This document shows positions 22,426 to 35,421 of a stretch of 64,000 nt of DNA, piece by piece; the first letter of the stretch is position 1; each line of letters starts with the position of its first letter. The notes under the pieces were generated by a model. It was not told the DNA's origin. It saw nothing but the letters and a program-made list of their open reading frames with translations, and searched no databases. A program made the translations under genes and the position numbers. The stretch comes from Adiantum capillus-veneris. Taxonomy: Eukaryota; Streptophyta; Polypodiopsida; Polypodiales; Pteridaceae. The stretch covers positions 74,311,410 to 74,375,409 of the forward strand of contig CM043960.1 of assembly GCA_014529385.2 (NCBI GenBank), read 5' to 3'.

Positions 22426-23081
22426 TGCTCGGGCTGCTTTGGAACATATCGGCAATGATCAATCAAACACAACTATATATTTAAGAAAGAGAGAGAAAGG
22501 GGGAGGGGGTGCTTGTTGCATTAATACCTTCTTACAAATCTGTCATGACAAATCAAAGTGAGATTAGTATTTGTTCAACATAGCTTGCATAAATTTCACC
22601 ACAACACATCACAAGAAAAGCCACCCCAATCACTATCTTAAGGCCAGGGGAGTCCTCTCCACCCTGTCGCCCTCTTACAGTATGTGGGATTTATGGCTAG
22701 ATCGATGACAACACCAGAGACAAACTATCAAGAACTTAACAAAAAACACCAAGACACTTACGCATCATTGTTGTCCATTACTTCACGTTGGAAGGGAGAC
22801 AAAGTATCCAAGCTTAGTCCAAATCCACCCTCCTTGATTCAGCAAATGTTGGGTTTACACTAGTAGGAGAAATGATAGATTTCCTACTCTCAATTGAATG
22901 ATCACTCTCTCTCTTACAATGGCATAGAGTTCCTTGCTAATCCCCTATTACAACACATGCACATGCATAAGACAATGAGCTTCTACTCAAGAGCTCCTTC
23001 TAGAGAGGTTGAGCTTGGCTTCTCAAGCTATAGCATAGTGCTCTTGCTTATGGCTCCCCCTGTTTGTGCTAGCTACACCCT

Positions 23082-23091
23082 CCTTTTATAG
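23082..23091 (-). promoter_or_regulatory. Putative TATA box, Gypsy-c 5' LTR
   Basis: Minus strand CTATAAAAGG, about 1 kb upstream of the PBS. Identical to the copy in the 3' LTR. Confidence 0.5.
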
Positions 23092-24817
23092 CAATTTTGA
23101 AGGCTAGGGTTACTCCTCTAACCATGGTTGGGTTAGATTTTCAGCAATTTATCTAATTTCTTTTGCTTGGAATTTTCAAGAAGTTGGTGAGGAAAGAGAG
23201 AGGAGAGAAATGGAGGTGATAGGACTTTTCATAGTGGGTTAGTGTTAGTAGAGTTAGTATTAATTTACAAATGGAATTGGATATTTACAATGGGAGTATC
23301 CATGTAGGATACAAATAAGGAAGAAAAACTCTTAAGAGGTAAGAAAAGGTGGATTTCTTACAAGGTTGATGCTCCAAGTGTCTTGAGTAGGGCCAATTTT
23401 GACACTTGTTGACGGTCCACTAGCTTTGACGGTACATTTTTTCTCCACTCTTGACCTTCCTTGAGAGACAAGGTAATTGAAGCTGAGTAATCAACCGCCA
23501 TGATGCTGTCTTTTAAGAGAAGAGGCTGAATTTTGTGGTTTTTTTGAAAGATATGGGTAATTTGGAGGAGGAAAAATGAGACTAGGTGGTCAATTTTGGA
23601 ATGGAATTGTGTGTGGGAGGTATGAGTTCACTATGGTTTCTCTTATTCTTCAAGGTTGAGGAGAAGGTGAGTAGGGTGCAGAGAGGAGGGGTGAGAGTGG
23701 TGGGGATGATGAGTGGAGAAGTGTGTGTGAAAGAGGAAAATGATAAAGTGGAAGAGAGAGTGTGGCTGCATAACATGGGAAAATTGGGGTCCACTAATAA
23801 AATCATAGCTCACAGCTCGTAGCTCAAAAAAATATGAAAACATTTGAGGCAAAAGTTCAGCTCACGAGCTACAACTTTTGTTTGTATCACCTTTTCAATT
23901 CGGAGAGCAAGTGAACTTTAAAAATTCAGCAAAACCGATCGTTTTTTTCCACTGCACAAGGTCCTTGTGGGGTCCTTCTTTGGATGATTCTTTTGAATAC
24001 CTCCAAGAGTGAGCTCTCCATAGTGCATGTATGCATGCCACCTACCCTTGACCTTATTTGGTAGGTCTATAATTGAAGATATTATTGAGATCATGATATA
24101 AGTGAATAGTACAACTAAGAAAATCAAATATTGAGGGATCTAAAAAATATGTACATGTCAAATATAATAATATAAGTGGAAAAAATATAAAGGGGTCAAA
24201 AGAAATCTCTCTCATTATGAGGCTACCATAAAAAGATAAATATTTTTGGTGTTCTATTTTTTTAGAAAAAAAAACAAAATAGATGTAGGAAGGGAAAAAT
24301 CACAATAGTGAAAAAATATACACATAAATAAAACTAGTTTTTTTGGATTTTTGTTGGGGTGGAGTTACACCAAATATAAGAGAAGCTTACATGAAAATAT
24401 TTCTATATGCAATAAAGAGTATGAAAAATGGTAAGAAAAATTATGGTAATGGTGAGGCAATGTACAGAGCATAAATAACACACACTTAGGTAGAAATATT
24501 TAAATAAATACCAAAATAATTATGAAAAAATCTTTTATTTAGGCTCTATATACAAAGAAATATTTACATACTCATGGGCCATAATATACTTATATTTTTT
24601 TTATTTTTTATTTTTTTTATTTTTTTGGCTCAGCTAGCCCAATGACTAGCTAATTGAGGGTTTTTTATTTCAGTAAGGAGATATAGGAAAAGTCCCTTAA
24701 CTCACACGCACCTATATACAGTGAAAGGGTGAGGGTAACCACAGTGTTTGAGTGATTTGATAGGGTGAGGTAGCTAGCTATGGCCACTATGGAAAGCCAA
24801 AAAACGGCTATCAATAG

Positions 24818-25334
24818 TTCCCTTGTGCAAACTATTCTTGATGCCTTACCAGATTTTTACCAGACTTTTGCTAGTACTTGGAGACTTATGACCCAAGGAA
24901 ATCCTGAAGTTGTCAAGTTTGATGCATTATGCACATTGCTCTTGCTAGAGTCACTTTCCAAAAAAAAAAGGACTAGGAAGCGTGCAATTGAACAAGCTTT
25001 TATTGCTTGTCAAAGAAAGGGTGGTAACAGCAATGCAGCCACTTCTTATGGTTCTGCTACAAGTGGCAAAACTTCTGTTCCTAATGCTTCTGCTGGCAGC
25101 AATTCGTCTGGAAATTTTGGTGATTAGGGCAAAAAGAAGATGCATTGCCATTATTGTAAAGCTAATGATCACTTGATCAAACAGTGTCCTAAGTTGAAGG
25201 CCAAAGAGTCTAAGAAGAAAGAGGGTTGTTCCACTGCAAATGCTGGTTCCACTACAAATGCAGCCATTGTTGAGTCTTCTGTGAAAGGAGATTGTGTTGC
25301 TGATGTTGATGAAAAATGGGCTTTTAGCGTAGGG
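24818..25334 (+). pseudogene. Copia-A gag, C-terminal part
   Basis: Resumes after Gypsy-c with LVQTILDALPDFYQTFASTW, the remainder of the copia gag domain. A TAG at 25125-25127 is followed in frame by the zinc knuckle CHYCKANDHLIKQC (25143-25184, CX2CX4HX4C). The sequence stops at AFSVG where Copia-B2 is inserted after TAGGG (25330-25334). The protease follows at 30508. Confidence 0.88.
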
Positions 25335-25660
25335 TGTTGAGATGTCGATCTCTACATCTTGAGCTGGCATACACTACGGGTCTTGGCCGCTTACGGCATT
25401 TACTCACTGACGCGTTAGGTGATCGACACGGAGGATCTCTGCCAGTGATTCTACAGCTGGACTACACTTATAGTGCCAGCCTAGTACGCTTCTAGCGCGT
25501 TCACACTTAGTGACCGCATGTACATATGTGCTACTTTTCAGCTTTAGCACTTAGTCATTTTGTACTCTCTTTTCTGTGAGGAGAAGAAGAAGAACCTTTA
25601 CATCTCTGTGTGGTGTGTGCTTGTCTTGTGTGTAGCTCTCTTGCATCCTCCTTCTTTCCA
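25335..25660 (+). repeat. Copia-B2 5' LTR (326 bp)
   Basis: From TGTTGAGATGTCGATC to CTTCTTTCCA. Closely matches the Copia-B1 LTR over its length. Confidence 0.94.
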
Positions 25661-25672
25661 TGGTATCAGAGC
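25661..25672 (+). other. Copia-B2 primer binding site
   Basis: TGGTATCAGAGC, a perfect initiator-Met type PBS directly after the LTR. Bases 25673-25909 are leader. Confidence 0.95.
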
Positions 25673-25909
25673 CTGGTGCAGGCAAGAGAGGCTAAGAGAG
25701 CAAGAGCATCACAATCCCTTCGTTCGCAATCCATGACCAGATGCCAAAAGTGTTGTTCAAAGAGGTTTATTGTACAAGTACAGTGGTTGTATGTACGGTT
25801 GATTGTGGACACTCGTTGAGTGTAGAAAGCGTTAGAGGTACCACGATAGCAGGTTCAGTAGATTTGGAGGTTTTTGCAGATTGCAGCTATTTTGTCTTAG
25901 TGCTTCAAG

Positions 25910-28900
25910 ATGTCTGACGGTTTCAGTCAAATTGTTACTGAGAAGCTTGAGAAAAATAACTACCCTGCATGGAAGTTCAAAATAACTAATTTCCTAAAAG
26001 GAAAAGGTTATTGTGACTATGTAGAAGGAGACAATGAAAAGGAACCAGAGATTCCGGAGGCAAATGCTACAACAGAACAAAGAAAATCTTTGAGGAACTG
26101 GCAACAAGGCTAGAGCAAAGTGATGTATTGGCTTTCTATGAGCATCACAGATGGCATGATGGGCTATCTACTACAGGATGCTGAAACCCCCGCCATTGGA
26201 TGGAAAAACTTAGACAGAGTGTTCGAGGTGAACACCAAGGCCAGGATATTTCAACTAAAGTCGGAGCTAAATCAGGTTAAGAGAAACAACCTCTCCATCA
26301 ATGATTATGCCTTGAAGATCAAGAGTATCATTGAAGCTCTTGGATCTATTCAAGACTCAGTGGAAGACGATGACATTGTCCGTGCTTGCTTGGATAGTCT
26401 AGGAGATGAGTATGTACATTTTAGGTCTTCCATGAATACAAGAGACGACATCCCCGTGTTCCAAGATTTGATTTCTATGTTTATTCTTGAGGAGACGAAC
26501 CTTGACACATCTTCTTCTCATGGCAGAAATAATTTTGAACAGGCCTTCTATTCTAACTCCAACATAGGTAGAGGTAGAGGTCGTGGTCGAGGCCCAAGTG
26601 GTTGTAGGGTCCAATTTCGAGAAGGTCAATCAAATCAAAACAATAGAGGTGGTAGGGGAAACCAGTCTCAAGGCAGGGGGAGTCAAAGAGGTCGTGGTGC
26701 AGGATCAAGCAGGCAGCAACATACTGCAGATAGCAAAGAATGTTGGACTTGTGGTGAAAGAGGTCACATGTCACGTGACTGTCCAAAGGGAAAAGCAAGT
26801 GGAAAGAGAGAACAGGGCAACTATGCATCTACTAGCAGAGATGTAGATGACAGCAAAAACGAGCGCATGTTTGTTATGTGCAGCATGTAATGAATACAAT
26901 GACTGTAGAGAATTCCACCCAAGATGATGTTTGGTATGTGGATTCAGGTGCCTCTAATCACATGACGTCTCGTGGAGAGTGGTTTAGAGATATGCACAAA
27001 CCAGATGTGTCAGGCTATGTGCAGATAGGAGATGACACAGCTCACCCCATTGCTCATGTAGGGAACGTACCTCTAAATACGAAGAGTGGGAAATAAAAGT
27101 AATTAGCAGATGTACTTCATGTCCCAAACATCACAAAGAATCTTGTTTTTGTTGGACAAATGGTTGAGCAGGGTTTGCAGGTTCGCTTGAATCCTAATGG
27201 TTGTTATGTAGAAGATTTCCAGAATGGTTGTAAGCTGATCACAGAGGGCAAATGTGTGGGCAGAATATTTATGTTGAATGTAGACATGCATGAGGTAAAA
27301 GCTGCATTATTTGCACAGGGCACAGGTGTTGTGGCTGACGTTGACATTTGGCACAAACGCATTGGCCATGTCAATGAACAGAGATTGCGCAGCATGCAAT
27401 CAAAATAGATTGTAAAAGGTTTGCCCAAATTCAAGGTGGATGGTATGCATAAAGTGTGTGCAGCATGCCAGCTTGGAAAACAATCAAAGGGCTCATTTCC
27501 ACATGAGCGAAATGTATGTAAAAAGCCACTTGAGGTGGTGCACACAGATGTTTGGCAACTGATACTGCAAGTATACATGGTTGCAGGTAATATGTCTCTT
27601 TCGTTGATGACCATATAAGGAAAAGTATGGGTCTACTTCATGCGTAACAAAAGTGAAGTGTTTGGTCACTTTCAGGACTTCAAAGTCATGATTGAGAAGG
27701 AGACAGATATGCAAATCAAGACATTGAGGTCAGATGGAGGGGGAGAGTACTTCTCCAATGATTTTTTAGATTTTTTGCGAATGCATGGTATACGCAGGCA
27801 ATTTACATGCAGATATACTCCACAGTAGAATGGGGTCGCAGAAAGGAAAAACAAGCACATTGCACAGGTTGCACATGCATTGATGAATGAGAAGAACATG
27901 CCTCATCATTTCTGGGCTGAAGTTGTAAATACAGTTGTGTACATTATGAACAGGACACCTACAACTGCTGTGCATGATGTAACGCCTGAGGAAAAGTTTA
28001 CAGGTACAAAGCCTGATTTGGCACACTTGAAAGTGTTTGGCTGCATAGCTTACGTGCATGTACCAGATGAGTTGCGTAGGAAATTGGATCCTAAAGCAGA
28101 GAAATGTATTCTTGTGTGATATTCCCTTGAACAAAAGGGGTACAGGTGCTACAATCCTACTACACGAGAATTACGAGTGAGCAGAGATGTAGTCTTTGAT
28201 GAGATGAGCAGCTGGTATAGTAATGCACATGGCACTATTGGGGCTGATGTAAAAGATGATGTGGTTGTACAAAATGTGAGGCCACAGTCACAGGTTTTGA
28301 GTGTACCACAAGAGTCGTCTTCTCGTGGCTCTATTGAGAAGCCATGGAATGGTAGACTACGTACGCAAGTTACTCCACCAACAGGTACATGGAATGTATC
28401 ACGAAAAGGAAAGGAAAAGGTAAATGAACCTATGGCTGATGCATCATCAGGCTTTTCACATATAGACATGGATTCAGATGGTTCTGAACAAAGTCTTGAT
28501 GAGGAATTTGGAATTCTGGCTGTCAGGACACCTGGTGTAAGGAAAGTACAAGAAGATGCTAGAGGGCAAAGGAGTGACCCAGGACCGCGCAGATCTAACA
28601 GAGTCAGAAATCCAGTTCAGAAATTGACTTATGATGGGTATCTAGCGCATCACCAATCCTACATGGCTAAGGTGATATAGGATGTGGAGCCCCCATGTTT
28701 TGAGGATGCAATTGGAAATGTGCATTGGGATGATGCAATGAATGAAGAGATGGCTGCATTGGAAGCAAACGACACATGGGAGTTGGTGCCATTGCCAAGT
28801 GGCAAGAAAGCTATTGGCTATAAATGGGTGTATAAAACTAAGCATAAGGCTGATGGTAACATTGAGCGTCACAAGGCAAGGCTGGTCGCAAAGGGTTATG

Positions 28901-30240
28901 CACAGACGTATGGCATAGACTATGAGGAGACCTTTGCTCCAGTGGCAAAGATGACGACTGTGAGAGCTGTCATAGCAGTGGCTGCATCTAGAGGATGGAT
29001 TATGCATCAGATGGATGTAAAGAATGCCTTCTTGAATGGTGAGTTGCAAGAGGATGTGTATATGGATCAGCCACCTGGCTATGTCGATCCAGGTTACCCA
29101 GAGTATGTATGCAGGCTTCTCAAAGCTTTGTATGGTTTGAAGCAGGGCTCTAGAGCATGGTATGACAGGATTGCCAAGTATCTTGTCAGTATTGGTTTTA
29201 GGAGAGCTCATGCTGATCATTCACTCTATGTATGTGAGAGTGATGTGGGGATTGTGGTCATTACCATATGTGTAGATGACCTTATTATTGTGGGTGACAA
29301 TGCTATGGAGATTGACCATGTGAAGGGTCTTCTCAAACAGGAGTTTGAAATGAAAGATTTGGGCAAGCTGCGCTACTTTCTTGGCATTGAGGTGATCAAG
29401 ACTACAGAGGGTGTATGGCTGTCATAGAGACAGTATGCTTTGGACATGTTGTCAAAGTATGGTATGGTTGATTGTAAGCCAATTTCTATTCCCTTGGATA
29501 TGAATGCAAAGCTGAGTGGAGAGAAGGGTGATGTTGTTGAGGATGTCAAGATGTACAGGAAGATTTTGGGTAGTCTAATCTACTTGACTATCACGAGGCC
29601 AGACTTGAGCTACACAGTAGGCTTGGAGAGTCAGTTCATGCAGCTTCCGAGGAAGCCACTTTTGGATGGAGTACGATGCACACGTCGGTATGTGCAAGGG
29701 ACTCTTGACTATTCATTGTTTCATGCAACAGATGCCCCATTAGCATTGTATGGGTATACAAATGCAGATTGGGCAAGTAGCATTGTTGATAGGAGATCTA
29801 CGAGTGGCTTCATGTTCTCTTTTGGGAGTGTTGCTGTTACTTGGAGCAGCAAAAAGCAGCCTACGGTTGCTTTACCAAGCACAGAGGCCGAGTACAGAGG
29901 TGCAGCAGTTGCGGCGTGCGAGGTAGCTTGGCTATGCACATTACTTGAGGACTTTGGATTGCAGGTAAACCAACAGATTTTCATCCATTTTGACAACCTC
30001 AACAACATGCATTTGGCTGGGAACCCAGTGTTCCATGCCAGGACCAAGCACATAGAGGTCCATTACCACTACATTCGAGAGCGAGTGTTGGCGGGCGACA
30101 TCGACTTGGTCTACGTCAGCACAGAGGAGCAGATAGCGGATATCTTTACCAAGGCCCTCGGAGCTAAGAAGCTTCGATGTTTCCGGACTATCCTTGGACT
30201 GTGCGACATGCAGAGCTTGAGGGGGAGTGTTGAGATGTAG
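25910..30240 (+). pseudogene. Copia-B2 gag-pol remnant
   Basis: Collinear with Copia-B1. Gag starts MSDGFSQIVTEKLEKNNYPA; TAG at 26111; knuckle CWTCGERGHMSRDC near 26740; 2-bp insertion near 26880; protease VDSGASNHMTS; two stops near 27094-27106; TAG at 27406; frameshift around 27555; TAG at 27826 next to the integrase Glu motif; TGA near 28117; TAG at 28678; RT with CVDDLIIVG (Tyr changed to Cys, the two Asp kept); TAG at 29425; RNase H to 30240. At least five stops are CAG-to-TAG relative to Copia-B1, the signature of cytosine deamination. Not functional. Confidence 0.93.
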
Positions 30241-30502
30241 AGCTCTACATCTTGAGCTGGCATCCACTACGGGTCTTTTTCTCTGCCAGTGATTCTACAG
30301 CTGGACTACACTTATAGTGCCAGCCTAGTACGCTTCTAGCGCGTTCACACTTAGTGACCGCATGTACATATGTGCTACTTTTCAGCTTTAGCACTTAGTC
30401 ATTTTGTACTCTCTTTTCTGTGAGGAGAAGAAGAAGAAGCTTTCCATCTCTTTGTGGTGTGTGCTTGTCTTGTGTAGCTCTCTTGCATCCTCTTTCTTTA
30501 CA
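30228..30502 (+). repeat. Copia-B2 3' LTR (275 bp, with a deletion)
   Basis: Lacks about 51 bp present in the 5' LTR, between CTACGGGTCTT and CTCTGCCAGTG. Preceded by the purine tract GAGGGGGAG. Confidence 0.93.
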
Positions 30503-30507
30503 TAGGG

Positions 30508-33500
30508 TGCACTTACAATCCTGTTGTCCATGGTGCATGCTTGTCAGTTGCTGCAAATTCACATGTGTGGTATTTCGATACTGGTGTTACAAAGCACATT
30601 AGCTCAAATCGTGAATTGTTCACCTCTCTCTCGTTTGTCCCTCATCGTGAATTGTTCACCTCTCTCTCGTTTGTCCCTCATGGCAATTCAATCACTTGGT
30701 CAACAATGCCTCTTATCTGGTTCAAGGAGTTGGAAAGATTGTGCTTTACTGTTGCAAATGGCAGTTCTTTCACACTTGTTGATGCACTTTATGTACCTGG
30801 GATCAAGAAGAATCTTTGTCTGTATCTGCACTTGCTAGACTTGGACTTGTAGTCAAATTTGTGGATGACAGATGTACAGTTCATGATCTCAATTTTGGTG
30901 ATGGAATTGTTGCATCTGACCTTTTGTGTCGTGGGCTGTATAAGCTCACTTTGTATGACAAGTGTGGACAAAACTTTGCAAATGCAGTTGCAGATTCAAG
31001 GGCTATTTTACTAGATGCAAAACTTTGGCATGCACGTTTTGGGCATCTGAATTTTGCCAGTTTGCTGCGTTTACAAAAATTTGATATGGTTGCTTCTTTT
31101 GCCGCCTCTTGAAGCACCTGTCAAACATGTTTGTGAAGGTTGTAATCTGGGTCAAATGCAGCGTTCTAAGTTTCCAAAGAATGGTTCAGTTAGGGCCACA
31201 TGCAGGTTGCAGCTTGTGCACAGTGATGTTTGTGGGCCCATGCAAACTCCGTCCTTGGGAAATTACCTGTACTTCGTGACTTTCATTGATGATTACTCCA
31301 GGCATGCATGGGTATTTCTGCTTAAAGCGAAGTCCGAAGTTTTTATGTGCTTCAAACAATTTCTGGCTATGGCTGAAAATGTATCGAAATGTACTATGGG
31401 CCCCTCCGTTTCGATCGAGGGGGGGGAGTATATGTCTCATGAATTTAATGCATTTCTGGCTAGTCGTGGGATAAAACACCAATGTACATTGCCATATACG
31501 CCTCAGCAAAATGGTGTTGCTGAGAGGAAAACGGGTCTCTTATGGAAATGGCAAGATATATGGTCAAGAGTCAAGCTTTACCACGTTCGTTTTGGCTCGA
31601 GGCTGTCATGTGTGCCACTTATGTACTCAACAGGTGTCCTAGGAAAGTGTTGCAATCTATGACTCCATATGAAGCATGGCATGATAGAAAGCCATCTATT
31701 GAGCACATGCATGTTTTTGGCTATTTGGCTTATGGTTTAGCGCCATAAGTGCAGCACAGAAAATTGGAGGATAAGGCTGTCAAATGTATTTTTGTTGGTT
31801 ATAGTGCTGAAAGCAAAGGTTACAGGTTGTATCATCCGCAAACAAAGCGTATTTTGGTTTCACGGGATGTAGTGTTTGTGGAAGATTCTGTTCAACCCTT
31901 GCTATCATGTAGTAGAGACAGTAATGTAAGCTTGCAACACATTTATGAAACTTTGTTGCCTCTTTTCAGTGGTGGAAGTTCGAATGTAAGTTCCAATGAG
32001 GCAAATGTACAGCCTATGGGGGTTTTCAAAAATGTTACAGATCAGCCTATTACTGATGCTGATGTACATGATGTACTTGATGAGGAAAGGGTTGAAAATG
32101 AGCAGGCTAGAGGTATGCCAAAATGGGTGGTGCATATATTGCGTGATAGTAAATTGGATGCACCTTTGTCTAGTCATACCCGTTCAGGCTCTTGCCATGC
32201 ATCTTATGCATCAGATTGTTATGCTTTGGTTGTGTCTAGCTTACATGATGTTGAGGAACCTCTCTCTTTTGATGAAGCACATAATTCAAAAAATTGGATG
32301 GCTGCCATGCAATCATAATATGATGCACTTATAGAAATTGACACATGGACTTTATGTGATTTTCCTCCTAGCAAAAAGGCCATTGGTACAAAGTGGGTTT
32401 ACAAGTTAAAACACAAGACGGATGGTGAGATCGATCGCCATAAGGCTCGACTTGTTGCAAAGGGTTATGCACAACAAAAAGGCATAGATTATGAAGATAC
32501 TTTTGCTCCCACTTTCCGTATGACTAGTGTGCGTTTTCTATGTGCATTGGCAGCTCATTTTGGTTGGGATGTACATCAATCAGACATTGTTACTTCTTGC
32601 TTGATTGGTGACATATTTTAGGAAGTTTATGTAGCGCAACCTCGCGGTTTTGTCAAGAAAGGACAAGAGGACAAAGTGTGAAAATGTAACAAGGCTTTGT
32701 ATGGGTTGAAGCAATCTCCCCGTGCTTGGTGTGAGAAAGCTGACACTCATTTGGTCAAACAAGGCTTTCATAACAGTCCAACAAAAATCACATTGTATGT
32801 AAAGCATGAGGGTGATGTATTTCTCATTGTGGTTCTTTATGTAGATGATTTGATGATCATTGGACCAAATGAGAGACATACTGCTAAATTTAAGGCTGAT
32901 CTGAATGCTACTTTCAAGATGAAAGATTTGGGGCTATTGCATCATTACTTGGGTATACAGTTTAAGCAGTGTGATGGTGGTATTGGCTTGTGTCAAAAAA
33001 GTTACATAGAGACATTGCTATGTAGGTTTAGACTTGAGGATTGCAAACCTATTGCCACTCCCATGGAAACAGGTTTGAAGTTGAGTCTACATGATGCTGG
33101 CGATCTTGCTGATGTCACTCTTTACAAAACTCTTGTTGGCTACCTCATTTATGCTTGCTTGACGAGACCAGATATTTAGTTTGCAGTCTCACAGGTCAGC
33201 AGATTTATGCATAGACCAGGGTCTAAGCATTGGCAGGCTTTCAAGAGGATTTTACTCTACCTTAGTGGCACTTTACATCTTGGCTTGTTTTATCCCAAGG
33301 GGGGATCATTGCCACCAAAATTACATGCTTTTTCGGACTCATATTGGCCTGGTTGTTTTGACACGCAAGTGTCCACAAGTGGTTTTTGTTTCATGCTCAG
33401 CAGTTCATGTATATCATGGTTGCGCAAGAAGCAACCTACTGTGGCCACTTTGAGTTGTGAGGCTGAGTACAGGGCAGTCTTCACAGCTACGGTTGAGTGT

Positions 33501-33793
33501 GTATGGCTTAGATGCCTTATGGTTGATTTGGGTGTTGGGCAAGAAACTGCCAACACTATCTGCACTGACCATTAGAGCACATTGGTAGTTGCAAGGAACC
33601 CAGTTTTTCATGCTCGCACAAAGCACATTTAGGTGCATTACCACTATGTCAGGGAGAGGCTCTCAACAGGAGAGATCAGCTTGGCTTATGTGCCAACACA
33701 GGACAACCTTGCAGACCTTTTCACAAAGGCATTGTCTCATGAGAAGCTCGAAGCTTTCCACAAAGCGTTGGGCTTACTCCCCTTTGTGGAATG
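30508..33793 (+). pseudogene. Copia-A protease, integrase, RT and RNase H
   Basis: Protease YFDTGVTKHIS (Asp codon 30577). GAG-pre-integrase LWHARFGHLNFASLLRLQKF near 31023; integrase with VHSDVCGP, then SIEGGEYMSH where the second catalytic Asp is lost by a small deletion or shift, and PQQNGVAERK. RT with RHKARLVAKGYAQQKGIDYE, an intact YVDDLMIIG near 32840; RNase H with LSCEAEYRAV and ARTKHI. Stops at about 32317, 32620, 32680, 33178, 33573 and 33631, and several frameshifts. The frame ends at 33793, 76 bp before the 3' LTR. Confidence 0.92.
30610..30681 (+). repeat. 36-bp in-frame tandem duplication in Copia-A protease
   Basis: Two identical 36-bp units (30610-30645 and 30646-30681) encode RELFTSLSFVPH twice, just after the protease active site. 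Identical units point to a late event, probably after the element died. Confidence 0.95.
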
Positions 33794-33869
33794 ATCATGT
33801 CCTTGGGGCATGGCACTTCCCTTTACTCATGTGCCAGCTCTCATTCACCGCATCACTCTAGGAGGGATT

Positions 33870-33945
33870 TGTTACCATATAAATGTGGTAGTGTTGTGTG
33901 TGAACACTCTAGGATCACCGGGTTATTTTCTCCTTATTTAGGAGG
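33870..33945 (+). repeat. Copia-A 3' LTR, first part
   Basis: TGTTACCATATAAATGTGG up to TTAGGAGG, preceded by a purine tract TAGGAGGGA. Gypsy-d is inserted after GAGG (33942-33945); the LTR resumes at 58386. Confidence 0.95.
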
Positions 33946-34047
33946 TGACGGACGCAAAGCGGACCCCGAACCCCGACGGCCTCTAAAACGACGGGCGCCG
34001 AATGGAGCGCCTCGAGCCTGCCAATGGTAAAGTGAACAGGGGTACCA

Positions 34048-34067
34048 CCTAGCTTTGAGAGGCTAGG
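34048..34067 (-). promoter_or_regulatory. U5 hairpin, Gypsy-d 3' LTR
   Basis: Minus-strand stem CCTAGC/GCTAGG with loop CTCTCAAA. The adjoining PBS-like box is mutated (TGGTACCCC). Confidence 0.55.
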
Positions 34068-34107
34068 ACGCAAACCACAATGATATGAACACCGCAAACA
34101 TACACAC

Positions 34108-34109
<2 letters not shown>

Positions 34110-34184
<75 letters not shown>
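34110..34184. repeat. (GA)n microsatellite in Gypsy-d 3' LTR
   Basis: About 75 bp of GA repeat with one AAA break near the left end. Same LTR position as 50235-50339. Confidence 0.95.
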
Positions 34185-34189
<5 letters not shown>

Positions 34190-35111
34190 GAAAAAATAGA
34201 GAGAGAGAGAGAAGTTTGCAAATGATGAAAACCCTCGAGGGTGTGAGGGTGAATTATTTCTGCAACATTTAAAAAAGTGGTGATGGGGGCTTTTCACACG
34301 CCAAACTCCCATACCCCTCTTCTCTCGTCCCCACCCCATGAAAACCCCCTCTTATGGAGGGAGTGATAAAAGGCATTGGAAAAAGTAAGAAAAAATAAAG
34401 TATGATTATGTAAATATATAAGAAAGGTAAAATAGGCCACCTCATGCCTGCGGGGTAGCCCATCCCCACCTTGCCTCCTTTTTCTTCACTGTTGCCCCGC
34501 CGGGTGTCCCTTTTCCTCTCCTCCACTCAAAAGGTCAACCCCCTCTCTCTTCCCCTTGTCCTTTCTCCTTTCTCTCTCCCCTCAAGCTACCCCACCTCTC
34601 ACCAATAATGCATTATAACTCACCAATAATGCACCCTAACTCACATGCAACTTACCCTATCTTCCAAAATAGTATACCCCACCCCCTCTTTCTCTCTCCT
34701 ATCATATCCCATGACCCAAATACCCCCCTCTCTCTCTAAAGGGCGCCATGTCTCTTGTCTTGTAGCTAAATAACCTCCCCCACACTCACACACACTCAGT
34801 TTCACTGAAAAAGGTGCCCACAGACCCATCCCCACCCGGTGGTTACCTGATTTTTCTTGTGTTCACACACATCTGCACACAGATTCACCTCTGAACACAC
34901 TCCCCTCTCTCCCCTCTTGTAATTACTTTATTCTCCATGTCACCTCTCACTTTTTTTCATCAACCCATCTCTTTCTCTTAGTCTCTCTCTCATGAGACTG
35001 CTGTTCTAGCACATATACACACAACCAGACAAGTGGGGCCCACAGTCACATGGCCTATGTAGATAATGATTTCTTCATTTCTAAATTCTAGAATTTCTCC
35101 CCCCTCCTCCC

Positions 35112-35121
35112 CTATATAAAG
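35112..35121 (+). promoter_or_regulatory. TATA box, Gypsy-e 5' LTR
   Basis: CTATATAAAG in a C-rich context, repeated at 39928-39937 and in the solo LTR (45287-45296). If used, U3 is about 860 bp and transcription starts near 35150. Confidence 0.65.
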
Positions 35122-35415
35122 AGGGGTCACCATCACACTAAGGACACACAACATCACCAAAGAACACACTATGCACTGTGTGTGCCTAGTGCACACACAC
35201 ACACCAACACCATCACTGCAATCACCATGCTTGTCTTGAGCATGACCTCTACACCCTTGGCTATGGAAGATGAAGGGCAACTAAATGAAGGATGATGGCC
35301 ATAATCTTCGTGCGAGTCTTCGCCATCAACTCCCACCTATCCGCCATGTGCTCTACCACTCTCTCCCTTCTCATTCCCCTACCCTATGCTCCCCATTTCA
35401 TCACCTAATTCTCTA

Positions 35416-35421
35416 AATAAA
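35416..35421 (+). terminator. Poly(A) signal-like AATAAA, Gypsy-e 5' LTR
   Basis: AATAAA about 300 bp after the TATA box, the order needed for an R region. The copy at 40244-40249 in the 3' LTR would serve the full transcript. Confidence 0.5.

Larger units (their letters stand above)
8165..24813 (-). mobile_element. Gypsy-c: gypsy element with 2.7-kb LTRs, minus strand
   Basis: Two direct copies of a 2.7-kb sequence (8165-10880 and 22083-24813) flank minus-strand gag and pol. The element reads TGAGGCGGTCC...GGCTATCA on the plus strand and has a 4-bp target duplication ATAG (8161-8164 and 24814-24817) inside Copia-A gag. Order on the minus strand: 5' LTR, PBS, two small ORFs, gag-protease-RT, RNase H, integrase, PPT, 3' LTR. 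Copia-B1 interrupts the integrase. Several stops make it non-autonomous. Confidence 0.93.
22083..24813 (-). repeat. Gypsy-c 5' LTR (2731 bp)
   Basis: Direct copy of 8165-10880. Contains the U5 hairpin (22228-22249), a (GA)n run (22345-22422) and a TATA box on the minus strand (23082-23091). The 5' end TGATAGCCG is at 24813, followed by the duplication ATAG and Copia-A gag. It holds no gene. Confidence 0.93.
25335..30502 (+). mobile_element. Copia-B2: decayed copia element of the Copia-B family
   Basis: LTRs 25335-25660 and 30228-30502 start TGTTGAG; the right one ends CTTTACA. Target duplication TAGGG at 25330-25334 and 30503-30507. It is the same family as Copia-B1 in the opposite orientation, but much older: many stops, frameshifts and an LTR deletion. 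Confidence 0.95.

Noticed and set aside
25661-25672. tRNA gene at the TGGTATCAGAGC sites
   Set aside because: Only the 12-base primer complement is present, with no cloverleaf; these are retrotransposon PBS.
34049-34339. Ser/Leu-repeat ORF with apparent membrane character
   Set aside because: Reads through the CT strand of a microsatellite and crosses the Gypsy-d/Gypsy-e junction.
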